Source: a bacterium (GTDB lineage: Bacteria > Campylobacterota > Campylobacteria > Campylobacterales > Sulfurimonadaceae). Taken from it: DNA of 64,000 nucleotides. Of the stretch, positions 45,065-53,175 are shown one piece after another. The position numbers were made by a program, and so were the translations under genes. Below the pieces are notes generated by a model. It saw nothing but the letters and a program-made list of their open reading frames with translations. It searched no databases and was not told where the DNA came from. Where the stretch lies: positions 62,001 to 126,000 of the forward strand of contig JAHJGM010000026.1 of the NCBI GenBank assembly GCA_018824305.1. The letters run 5' to 3'. Within the stretch, counting starts at the first letter, position 1, and each line of letters starts with the position of its first letter.

Positions 45065-46293
45065 CGTATCTGACCGCTTCCGTATATTTTGTATTTATAT
45101 GTCGTCAGCCCCTCTATGCCCATAGGTCCGCGGGCATGAAGCTTGTTTGTGCTGATGCCTACCTCTGCGCCAAAACCGAATGCTCCGCCGTCTGTGAATC
45201 TTGTAGATGCATTCAGATATACTGCTGCTGCATCAATGGAGTTTAAAAACTTCTCAGCCGTCGTTACGTTTTGAGTGATGATCGATTCAGAGTGCCCAGA
45301 ACCGAATCTTACGATATGCTCTATCGCACCCTCGACTCCCTCGACTACTTTTATATTCAGGATATTTGCGAGGTATTCCGTGTCAAAATCCTCATCGGTA
45401 GCACGGGCAACTGTAATGATCTCCTGCGTAGATGCACACCCTTTCAGTGACGTCCCTGCTGCATCAAAAGCCTCTTTTATCTTTGGCAATGTATCTTTTG
45501 CTATCGCTTTATCGACAAGAAGCGTTTCCATAGAGTTACAAACACCCGGACGCTGAACTTTGGCATTGATAGCGATCTTGATCGCGTCATCGATCTTCGC
45601 TTCTTTATCAATGTAAGTGTGGCACTGTCCCTTGTCGTGTTTGACGACAGGAACCGTAGCGTTGTCACTCACGTAGCGTATGAGCCCTTCCCCGCCGCGA
45701 GGAACTATGAGGTCGACATACTTGTCCATCTTAATAAGTTTTGCCACACCCTCGCGTGAAGAGTCAGGCAGGAGTGATATCATCGATTTTGGCAGCTTAT
45801 TGTTCTCCAGCACGCCGCGCAGTGCATCGGCTATGGCAACATTGGAATTTTCAGCCTCTTTGCCGCCTTTTAATACACAGACGTTTGAACTTTTAAAGCA
45901 TAATGCAGCCGTATCGCTCGTGACATTCGGGCGAGATTCATAGATAATGCCGATCACGCCGATAGGGATGGAGACCTTCTCGATTTTAAGCCCCTCTTCG
46001 GTCACCCAGCCATCAAGTATGCGTCCCACAGGCTCTTTTAGCGCCGCGATCTCTTCAATGGCTGTTGCCATCGCTTCTATGCGTTTTTCATCAAGATAAA
46101 GTCTGTCTTTTAATGCTGATGAGAGATCGTTTGCATCGGCATCTCTCATATCCAGCGCATTTGCCTCGATGATATTCATCGTGTTTGAACGAAGAGAGTT
46201 AGCCATTTCACGCAAGATTCTATTTTTATCCGCTCCGCTGAGTTCGTTTAAAACTCTGCTTGATTGTTTCGCTTCTTTTAAAAAATTTTCCAT
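45061..46293 (-). CDS. proA: ProA, gamma-glutamyl phosphate reductase
   Basis: A 410-aa NADPH-dependent enzyme of proline synthesis. PIGVIGIIYESRPNVTSDTA, VVKHDKGQCHTYIDKEA, the catalytic Cys in QRPGVCNSMETLLVD and GPMGIEGLTTYKYKIYG are diagnostic. It is one base downstream of the dUTPase gene and overlaps the ABC ATPase gene. proB is not in the window. Confidence 0.97.
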   Translation of the reverse strand: MENFLKEAKQSSRVLNELSGADKNRILREMANSLRSNTMNIIEANALDMRDADANDLSSALKDRLYLDEKRIEAMATAIEEIAALKEPVGRILDGWVTEEGLKIEKVSIPIGVIGIIYESRPNVTSDTAALCFKSSNVCVLKGGKEAENSNVAIADALRGVLENNKLPKSMISLLPDSSREGVAKLIKMDKYVDLIVPRGGEGLIRYVSDNATVPVVKHDKGQCHTYIDKEAKIDDAIKIAINAKVQRPGVCNSMETLLVDKAIAKDTLPKIKEAFDAAGTSLKGCASTQEIITVARATDEDFDTEYLANILNIKVVEGVEGAIEHIVRFGSGHSESIITQNVTTAEKFLNSIDAAAVYLNASTRFTDGGAFGFGAEVGISTNKLHARGPMGIEGLTTYKYKIYGSGQIR

Positions 46294-46294
46294 A

Positions 46295-46984
46295 TTAATC
46301 CTCTAGATTGTCGTAGACTTCTTTCATCTTTTTATACAGGATCTCGGGCTTGATATCGCCGTTTTCTTCCCAGATGCGTTTCATTATAACATTATCTTCA
46401 AGACCGTTCCAAACTTTTATATATGTTCCGTCTTTATAACCGTGGTCTTGACGAAACTGATTTAAGATATTTTTTCCTACGTATAAGCGGTATAAACCGG
46501 TAATATCAAGTCCGCTCATGACGACAAGCTCAAAAAAGTGATTGACCATTGCCGTAATATCAAGACTCTTGCGGCTCAGTGCATCGATCATCAGCAGTTC
46601 GACTTTGGCAATGATCTCTTTTTGAGAAGCAAATGAGTTATTTGTTTTTTGTATTTTCTCATAAGATGGAAGTTCTGCAATCTGATTTGCCATATCTTCT
46701 AGTTGACCGCGCATATTTTTCGCGTAATCTTCAATAGCAAGACTCATAATAAAATGCCAGACGTCGACGACCTCTATTTTGAGATTGTCCCAGTCAGGTT
46801 CTTGAGATATGTTTTTCCAGTGTTTCCACGAAAAACTGTCTATCATCTCGGCACATTCCATATAAATACATCTTTTCCAGTTGATCTCTTTGCCGTTTTT
46901 TGTGATACCCTCTGTCCAGTTTTCACCGTTTGTCGCATCATTTAATTGTTGTTGCAGTTGTAACATCATTAATATTTTATCCAT
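46295..46984 (-). CDS. dut: Dimeric all-alpha dUTPase
   Basis: A 229-aa enzyme of the MazG/dimeric dUTPase superfamily, hydrolysing dUTP to dUMP and keeping uracil out of DNA. Metal-binding motifs appear as YMECAEMIDSFSWKHWK near residue 40 and VVDVWHFIMSLA near residue 73 (ExxE and ExxD patterns). The NWKRCIYMECAE context is typical of Campylobacter/Leishmania-type dUTPases. It leads the dut-proA-ABC transcription unit. The trimeric Dut family is not related. Confidence 0.9.
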   Translation of the reverse strand: MDKILMMLQLQQQLNDATNGENWTEGITKNGKEINWKRCIYMECAEMIDSFSWKHWKNISQEPDWDNLKIEVVDVWHFIMSLAIEDYAKNMRGQLEDMANQIAELPSYEKIQKTNNSFASQKEIIAKVELLMIDALSRKSLDITAMVNHFFELVVMSGLDITGLYRLYVGKNILNQFRQDHGYKDGTYIKVWNGLEDNVIMKRIWEENGDIKPEILYKKMKEVYDNLED

Positions 46985-47075
46985 ATAAAACCTTTAAAAA
47001 ATCTCTGTTTGTATTCTACTGGTTTATTAATAAAAAGATTATGATAAAATTTTGTAAAAAAGAAAAGAAAGTTTT

Positions 47076-47255
47076 ATGCAACGTATTAATTGCCGCAGAT
47101 GTGCTTATTATTTTGTCACTTGGAATGCCTCTCAGCCGCATGGGTGTAAAGCATACGGATTTAAATCCAAGATGATACCATCCATGGTCGTAAAACAAAG
47201 CAGCGGAGTCGATTGCTCATTTTTTACTCCAAAATCTGTTCCCGCTCCCAAATAA
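47076..47255 (+). CDS. 59-aa conserved four-cysteine protein
   Basis: A very small gene whose product starts MQRINCRRCAYYFVTWNASQ, with CRRC at residues 6-9, then PHGCKAYGFKSKM (Cys24) and GVDCSFFTPK (Cys47). The four Cys and the YYFVTW/PHGCKAYGF pattern suggest a zinc ribbon or cluster-binding mini-protein. I recall similar small proteins, sometimes labelled as uracil-DNA glycosylase without good reason. GAAAG lies a few bases before the ATG. The last 32 bases overlap, on the opposite strand, the 3' end of the PNPOx-like gene. Function unknown. Confidence 0.75.
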   Translation: MQRINCRRCAYYFVTWNASQPHGCKAYGFKSKMIPSMVVKQSSGVDCSFFTPKSVPAPK

Positions 47256-47640
47256 GTTTTTTTCCAAAACCGAGGTTATTGTCAGTCATCTTGAAATAAT
47301 CTACTCTGATGCACCACAAAGTAGGATCCATAGCCAAAGCATACGGAAACCTCTTTAGATAGATCCTGTTTTCATCCCTACACGGCAGCATCTCACCCTT
47401 GAACTGGACACCCTGTATCTTGCCTACTATATTTGTCTGCAGATAGAGTGTTCCTGAGACTTTGCTATTTAATAAGACATTTTGAATATGTTCCGTCTTT
47501 GCATCGGATGCGACGATAAAAGAGTTCGTCTCACTCTCATACGCATAAAAAAGCGTACATGTAGAGGGTTCATTATCCTTACATGTAGAGAGCGAAAGCG
47601 TGTGATGTTTTTGGATAAACTCGACTATCTTTTCTAACAT
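47224..47640 (-). CDS. PNPOx-like flavin-binding split-barrel protein (YhbP/UPF0306-like)
   Basis: A 138-aa split-barrel protein. HTLSLSTCKDNEPSTCTLFY at residues 13-32 and SFIVASDAKTEHIQNVL match the pyridoxamine-phosphate-oxidase-like fold. The Thr-Lys-His region normally contacts FMN phosphate. YhbP-like proteins have no settled reaction. Here the gene overlaps the PLP lyase by seven bases, making it the third member of the ovothiol operon. A redox role on ovothiol or its intermediates is conceivable but unproven. Confidence 0.8.
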   Translation of the reverse strand: MLEKIVEFIQKHHTLSLSTCKDNEPSTCTLFYAYESETNSFIVASDAKTEHIQNVLLNSKVSGTLYLQTNIVGKIQGVQFKGEMLPCRDENRIYLKRFPYALAMDPTLWCIRVDYFKMTDNNLGFGKKLIWEREQILE

Positions 47641-48815
47641 AAAAACTCTCTCAAAGCATCGTCCAACTGTCTCACTGCTTGGCTCATAATATCTGTCGAG
47701 ACTGCGAAATTGAGTCGCATAAATCCGCTTCCCTCTTTAGAAAATGAAGTTCCGGCAGAGAGTCCGAGCTTCGCTTTGCTCACAAAAAAGTCTCTTAGTT
47801 CTTTGTCGCTCAAGCCCATTTTTGAACAATCAAGCCAAGCAAGATAGGTCCCCTCCGGTGCGATAAATGAGATTTTATCTTGATGCTTTAAACAGATGTT
47901 CTCTAGCATCTCTATGTTTTTTTGCAGATGGGTCTTTAGTTCCAAAAGCCACTCTGCACCCTGCATGTAAGCACTTTGCATCGCCGTATGTCCTAAGATA
48001 GTCCCTTGTGCAAAATGGATATTTTCATGCACTTTTTTGAACTTTTTTCTCAACTCTTTATTTGGGATCGCGACGGTACTGATGGCAAATCCCGCAAGAT
48101 TAAAAGTTTTTCCCGTACCCAAAGCCGTAACAGTTATATCACGCACCTCCTGGCTTAGACCTGCAAAAGAGATATGTTTATTTGGCTCATAGACCAGATC
48201 ACTGTGGATCTCATCGGAAAAGACGACGATATTGTGTTTTAGACACACCTCTGCTATCAGCTCTAACTCTTCTCTATGCCAGACACGTCCCACAGGATTA
48301 TGCGGTGAACAAAGAAGAAGCAGTTTTGTATCTTTATCTATTTTTGAGACCATGTCTTTGACGTCAAAACCGTATTTCCCATTTTCATCTTGCACAAGAG
48401 GGTTAAAAAGAACTTTTCTGTTATGACTTGTTACACTCTTAAAAAACGGAGGATACACAGGTGTTTGGACGATTACCTTGTCTCCCTCATTACTAAACGC
48501 TTCAATGGCAGTATTGATGCTTGCTACAACAGAGTGTGAATATAACAGTTCATCTTCACTAAATGTGATGCCATGATGCTTTTTCATCCACTCTATCTGC
48601 GCAGCATAGACGGATGAGGGAATCTCTTCATATCCGAAGTTTGGAAACTCCAGTCTTTTTTTGAGTGCCTCGATGATAAAGGGCGGTGTGTCTATATCCA
48701 TATCCGCCACCCACATCGGAAGCACCTCATCCGTACCGAAAAGCTTTCTTTTTAAAGTGTATTTTTCCGCATTTGTGCCTGCTCTTTTTGCAGACTTAGA
48801 AAAGTCATACTTCAT
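47634..48815 (-). CDS. ovoB: OvoB-like PLP-dependent C-S lyase (PatB/MalY fold)
   Basis: A 393-aa fold-type I PLP enzyme. VLPMWVADMDIDTPPFIIEA, LLLLCSPHNPVGRVWHREEL (Asn173), VFSDEIHSDLVY (Asp201) and the Schiff-base Lys236 in LGTGKTFNLAGFAIST are family landmarks of the MalY/PatB group. Alone it would be called cystathionine beta-lyase. Its four-base overlap with ovoA argues that it is OvoB, which cleaves 5-histidylcysteine sulfoxide to 5-thiohistidine. Substrate is thus inferred from context. A second role in general cysteine/cystathionine lysis cannot be excluded. Confidence 0.8.
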   Translation of the reverse strand: MKYDFSKSAKRAGTNAEKYTLKRKLFGTDEVLPMWVADMDIDTPPFIIEALKKRLEFPNFGYEEIPSSVYAAQIEWMKKHHGITFSEDELLYSHSVVASINTAIEAFSNEGDKVIVQTPVYPPFFKSVTSHNRKVLFNPLVQDENGKYGFDVKDMVSKIDKDTKLLLLCSPHNPVGRVWHREELELIAEVCLKHNIVVFSDEIHSDLVYEPNKHISFAGLSQEVRDITVTALGTGKTFNLAGFAISTVAIPNKELRKKFKKVHENIHFAQGTILGHTAMQSAYMQGAEWLLELKTHLQKNIEMLENICLKHQDKISFIAPEGTYLAWLDCSKMGLSDKELRDFFVSKAKLGLSAGTSFSKEGSGFMRLNFAVSTDIMSQAVRQLDDALREFLC

Positions 48816-50917
48816 CGTTTTTTCCAGATGCTCATCTGCGATATCGTATGTTGATATTTTCTTGCCGTTTCTTTGATAACAAAAGGGATATCTTCCAAAT
48901 AAATAAGCTCAAACTTCTCACCCAGAATCTTTTTGAGCTTCTCTATAGTTCTTATTTCATTGCCTGATTCATCTTTATATCCGCCAAGCCAAAACTCTTT
49001 TGCAGTAGAGCTTTCCTGCCAAGTGTAAGGCGAAGTCAGAACTAGGATCCCATCTTTGTTTAGCCTTGTTTCTATCGTGTCCAAAAAGAGCCTTGGATTA
49101 TAAAGCCTGTCTATAAGGTTCGTCGCCATAACGAGATCGTAGCCGTTGAGATTTGGCTTGAGATTACAAGCGTCACCCTGCCAAAAAGTCACTTTTTCTT
49201 TGATCTTTTCATACCCAAGCTCTTTGATGGTCACTTTTTTCGTACTTGTAATATCACCCTCTTCTACCGAATGATAAGCGATATATCCCTCGTCCTTAAG
49301 TCTTACGGCGACTGAGATGAACCTTGCGGAAAAATCGACTCCTTCGACCTCATCGAACTCTTTTGCCAATTCGTAAGAGGCACGTCCCGTCGCACAGCCA
49401 AGGTCTAGTGCTTTTGTTTTATTTGGCACAAACGATGAAGCTATCCTTGCACATGTAAGCGCAAAGTTTTTCACTCCAAAATGCTCATTGCCGTATTGAA
49501 ATTCACAGTACTGGGAGACAAGCTCGTCACTCTCATAGATATCAACGGTTTTTTCATCGGTAGGAATAGAATTTATGACATATCTAAAGCCCGCATGTTG
49601 ATAGAAATGTCTACGAAACGCATAGCGGGAATGCTTCATGATCTCGTTGCCCGTACTTATAAATGAGCCGCCTTTGATAAGATTGTGTTTACCGTCAAAC
49701 GTAGGAGTCGAAAAATCATCATATGCATAGTGAACTTTAAACCCTTCAAAGCCGTCTATGGGTGTATCGCTCCACTGCCAGACATTGCCGACCACATCAT
49801 AGATGCCGTTAAACTCAAACCTATCAACTGAACAGGCAGAGACTGCGTGAGAAAGATTGATATTTGCCGCTTTATCGTCAAACTCAGGGACATCCTTTAG
49901 TCCGGCATGTTCATAGAGTCTGTACCATTGTGCTTCACTCGGAAGCGAATAGATAACACCGTCGCGTCTTGAGATATATCTGCAGTATGCCTGTGCTTCA
50001 AGGGCATTGACATCCACAGGCCAGTTCATCGGCATATCGATAATCCGACTCAGACTTCGGTATCTGTATTCACCTTTTTCCAGCACCCAAAAAGTCGGAT
50101 GCGCAGCACCGCTTATCTCCAAAAACTTCACGCCCTCTTCATCCCAAAGAGACCTGTCCTTATAACCGCCGTTTTCTACAAACTCCATAAACTCGCCGTT
50201 GCTGACCAAAAACTTCGAGACTTTAAAATCATCCACCCTACATGTAAGAGTTCCGTACTCATTGTCCCATCCGTAAAGATGATGATCGGTCTCTTTTCCC
50301 AAAGTAAGAGTGTTACCCGCGATATCGACCATCATGTTTTCAGGAAAGGATGGTTTTGCATCATCGGAGATGTCAAACTCACTAACATCTTTAATAAACT
50401 CTATGGGCATTTGACGATGAAGTACGGATGACGTCTCTATGTGGATACGCTCATGCTCGATCCCCATAAGTATGATCCAAAACGGGTCATCCCATTTGAT
50501 AGGCAGAGTCAAAGGAAGCGTACCTATCAGATGATCCACGAGCTCTCTTACCTTGTCTCTGTATTCTCTGACTTCACTTACTTTTGGCCATCTGTAGTGG
50601 GATTCATCTAGATCGTCCCATACCATCTCGTCCACGCCGATAGCAAAGATCGATTCAAACTCCGGATTGATCCTCTCTTTGATGATACCCGAGAGAATGA
50701 GTTTATTTATAAAAAAAGTCGCGGTATGTCCGAAATAAAATATCATAGGATGGCGTGAGGGTTCGGACTGTCTATAAAAGACGCTCTCATCTTTTAAAAG
50801 CTCAAAAAGCTTTTCAAAAGTGTCATAACTATTGTGAAAGTATCTGCGTATCTCTTCACGTTTATTACCATTATCTGTCAATGTAGGCGGATAACTATAA
50901 TACTTGTTCAAGATCAA
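48812..50917 (-). CDS. ovoA: OvoA, 5-histidylcysteine sulfoxide synthase with methyltransferase domain
   Basis: A 701-aa bifunctional enzyme of ovothiol A biosynthesis. The N-terminal DinB-like domain carries the presumed iron triad His64 (FYFGHTATFF), His155 and His159 (GIEHERIHIETSS). A formylglycine-generating/sulfatase-modifying domain covers about residues 190-450 (PVDVNALEAQAYCRYIS, IYDVVGNVWQWSDTP, IKGGSFISTGNEIM). The C-terminal SAM methyltransferase starts near residue 490 with ALDLGCATGRASYELA and has MATNLIDRLYNP. EgtB lacks this last domain, so OvoA is the better call. It leads an overlapping three-gene unit. Confidence 0.92.
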   Translation of the reverse strand: MILNKYYSYPPTLTDNGNKREEIRRYFHNSYDTFEKLFELLKDESVFYRQSEPSRHPMIFYFGHTATFFINKLILSGIIKERINPEFESIFAIGVDEMVWDDLDESHYRWPKVSEVREYRDKVRELVDHLIGTLPLTLPIKWDDPFWIILMGIEHERIHIETSSVLHRQMPIEFIKDVSEFDISDDAKPSFPENMMVDIAGNTLTLGKETDHHLYGWDNEYGTLTCRVDDFKVSKFLVSNGEFMEFVENGGYKDRSLWDEEGVKFLEISGAAHPTFWVLEKGEYRYRSLSRIIDMPMNWPVDVNALEAQAYCRYISRRDGVIYSLPSEAQWYRLYEHAGLKDVPEFDDKAANINLSHAVSACSVDRFEFNGIYDVVGNVWQWSDTPIDGFEGFKVHYAYDDFSTPTFDGKHNLIKGGSFISTGNEIMKHSRYAFRRHFYQHAGFRYVINSIPTDEKTVDIYESDELVSQYCEFQYGNEHFGVKNFALTCARIASSFVPNKTKALDLGCATGRASYELAKEFDEVEGVDFSARFISVAVRLKDEGYIAYHSVEEGDITSTKKVTIKELGYEKIKEKVTFWQGDACNLKPNLNGYDLVMATNLIDRLYNPRLFLDTIETRLNKDGILVLTSPYTWQESSTAKEFWLGGYKDESGNEIRTIEKLKKILGEKFELIYLEDIPFVIKETARKYQHTISQMSIWKKR

Positions 50918-50925
50918 TCCTTCTG

Positions 50926-52908
50926 TTATTTTATATAAAATGTTATCGGCTCCGGTTTTCCTACGTAAAAACCTTGAGCATAATCGACTCCGAGTGATTT
51001 TACCGTTTCAAATATCTCTTGTGAGGACACGAACTCTGCGATTGTCTCGATGTTCATCTTATGAGCCAGATCCACTATCGTCTCGACCATGATCTGAGAG
51101 TTTTTGTCCCTATCGATATTGGATATGATAGAAGCATCAATCTTAATATAATCGATCGGCAGGTTCAGTGCATGTGAAAAGTTCGAATAACCGCTTCCAA
51201 AATCATCAAGCGCTATCTTGGCACCGTAGGATCTTACTTTTTTACAAAACTCGAAAACTTCCTCATAATCCTTAAAATCTTCGGTTTCTAAAAGTTCTAT
51301 GGTAATAAGCTCACTATGTTCAAAATGATCAAGTTTTTTATAGATAAAATCCAGAGTCTGTTTATTCATAATATCATCGATGGAGATATTGATGGAACAG
51401 GGTACTTTAAACTGTTTTATAACATCCAAAGTGTTTTCTATCACGACTTGGGTAAGTTTTGAATAGAGCCTATGTTTTTTTGCTACATCGATAAATGCCA
51501 CAGGAGGTATAATCTTGCCATCTTCTAAAATTCTTACAAGTGATTCGTACTTTTGTGTTTTTGAGGTGTCGCGAAGCGGCAGTATCGGTTGGAAATAGGA
51601 GATGATCGTATTGTTGTCAAAAGATTTCAGAAGCGTATTGTAACACTCAAGCATTTTAATATGCTCCTCTTCTATCTTTTTATCATCCTCGAAAATTCCT
51701 ACGGAGATATTTCTTTTCTTAGCGTTTTTTAACGCCATATCCGCATAAGCAAGGATTTTTGAAGCACCGCTAAATGAAACTCCTGCACTCATAATAAGAT
51801 TAAACTTCTTATTTTCATACCTGAACTCATTATTTTTATAACTCTCCAGAAGTTCTTCGATCTTAGTGATAAAATCCGTCTTTGAAAGCTTTTTGTCATT
51901 CGTTGCGATAACGAACTCATCACCGGAAGTGTGATAAAGCGTACATATATCTTGGGAGATAAATCTGCTGATAAATTCAGCACTCATGCGGATCGCGATA
52001 TTCCCGAACTCTTCGCCGTAGATGTCGTTAAACTGCTGAAATTTATCAATATCCAATATCGCCATGTAAAGAAAACTCTGCTCTTGCATATCAACAAGAA
52101 GCTGATTTCTGTTTGGCAGTCCGCTAAGATAATTTGTATATATCTTAGAATGCAGTTCCATTGTTTTTTTCTCTATCTCTTTTTCTAGATCATCATTATA
52201 TTTTGCAAGTTCACTTTTTAGATAGCGCTGCTCTTTTTCCGCATCTTCAGTACGTTTTAACTGAATTTTTACCTTATCGTTTAGCGAAAGAAGTTTATAG
52301 ATGGAGAAGAAAATGATAAAGAACGAAACACTAAAAGACAGGAATATTCTGACTTTCATATCACTGTTCGTGATCTTGAGATTGCGAATATCCGTTTGAA
52401 GCTCCTCTTTTACTAAAGTAAGCAAGTTATTTGTGTCTTCTGTAAATTTCTTGTTTATTTTGCTAAATCCAAGCAAAGCGTCTTCGATATCCTCTTTATT
52501 GTTAACGTTCAACGCTTCATTTATCGATTCGCTGACAGCCTCGTATCCGACGACTCTACGTTTGATGATATCGACAGTCTTCATTAATTCATCATGTTTA
52601 AAATGGATATCTTTAAAGAATTCATCTATACTCTGTATGTCGCTTTTTATATTTTTGAAAGATTCTTGAACATTTTCTCTTGTCTTCGGATTGTTGAGGA
52701 TAATGGCAGTAAGCACATCGGAATGGTTTAATTTAATATCATTGTCTAATTTATAAGAGAATTCGGAGAGTTTCATCTGTTCATTGATGATAAAGTCGGT
52801 GATGACCGATGTCGTCCTTATACTTTGAATACTCAGGTACAAAGGTACAAGCATAAGGATAATTCCAATGGAAAGGTAAAAATAGAGCTTTCTTCTAAAT
52901 TTTATCAT
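50926..52908 (-). CDS. Membrane GGDEF-EAL cyclic-di-GMP protein
   Basis: A 660-aa protein. Two membrane helices (YFYLSIGIILMLVPLYLSI and IFLSFSVSFFIIFFSIYKLL) flank a ~175-residue helical periplasmic domain. A coiled coil leads to the GGDEF domain, whose signature is TSGDEFVIA, so the first glycine is Ser. The EAL domain retains YESLVRI, NISIDDI, ELLETEDF, DDFGSGYSNF, YIKIDASII, the Glu in TIAEFVSS and AQGFYVGKP. It is thus probably a phosphodiesterase with a weak or regulatory GGDEF. It overlaps the small secreted protein gene by four bases. Confidence 0.92.
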   Translation of the reverse strand: MIKFRRKLYFYLSIGIILMLVPLYLSIQSIRTTSVITDFIINEQMKLSEFSYKLDNDIKLNHSDVLTAIILNNPKTRENVQESFKNIKSDIQSIDEFFKDIHFKHDELMKTVDIIKRRVVGYEAVSESINEALNVNNKEDIEDALLGFSKINKKFTEDTNNLLTLVKEELQTDIRNLKITNSDMKVRIFLSFSVSFFIIFFSIYKLLSLNDKVKIQLKRTEDAEKEQRYLKSELAKYNDDLEKEIEKKTMELHSKIYTNYLSGLPNRNQLLVDMQEQSFLYMAILDIDKFQQFNDIYGEEFGNIAIRMSAEFISRFISQDICTLYHTSGDEFVIATNDKKLSKTDFITKIEELLESYKNNEFRYENKKFNLIMSAGVSFSGASKILAYADMALKNAKKRNISVGIFEDDKKIEEEHIKMLECYNTLLKSFDNNTIISYFQPILPLRDTSKTQKYESLVRILEDGKIIPPVAFIDVAKKHRLYSKLTQVVIENTLDVIKQFKVPCSINISIDDIMNKQTLDFIYKKLDHFEHSELITIELLETEDFKDYEEVFEFCKKVRSYGAKIALDDFGSGYSNFSHALNLPIDYIKIDASIISNIDRDKNSQIMVETIVDLAHKMNIETIAEFVSSQEIFETVKSLGVDYAQGFYVGKPEPITFYIK

Positions 52909-53162
52909 AATCCGGACACTCTTGGTTGATTGGAATCAGCTGCATGTTTGAGCAGATACTCTTTAAGACGCATTTTTTGTATCTCATCCAAGCTGTTTAT
53001 ACCGTACTGCATCTGTCGTTGTTCACTAGAAAATATTCTCGACCACTGTAACGTGGACTTTGTCCCTGCTAAAAGATTCATTTTAAGGGCAAGCTGCTCT
53101 ATATTATTTGCAGCCAAGATCATCGGGATCAATATAAACAGAAATTTCAATACCAACCTCAC
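52905..53162 (-). CDS. Small secreted protein coupled to the GGDEF-EAL gene
   Basis: An 85-aa protein with signal peptide MRLVLKFLFILIPMILAANN and a ~65-residue mature part. The C terminus RLKEYLLKHAADSNQPRVSG resembles the helix that ends small cytochrome-like proteins (YLLKHAADSDQP type), but there is no CxxCH, so no heme. Its stop overlaps the GGDEF-EAL start (ATGA). A periplasmic ligand or regulator of that protein's sensor domain is a reasonable guess. Confidence 0.7.
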   Translation of the reverse strand: MRLVLKFLFILIPMILAANNIEQLALKMNLLAGTKSTLQWSRIFSSEQRQMQYGINSLDEIQKMRLKEYLLKHAADSNQPRVSGL

Positions 53163-53175
53163 TAAACTTTTGGAC

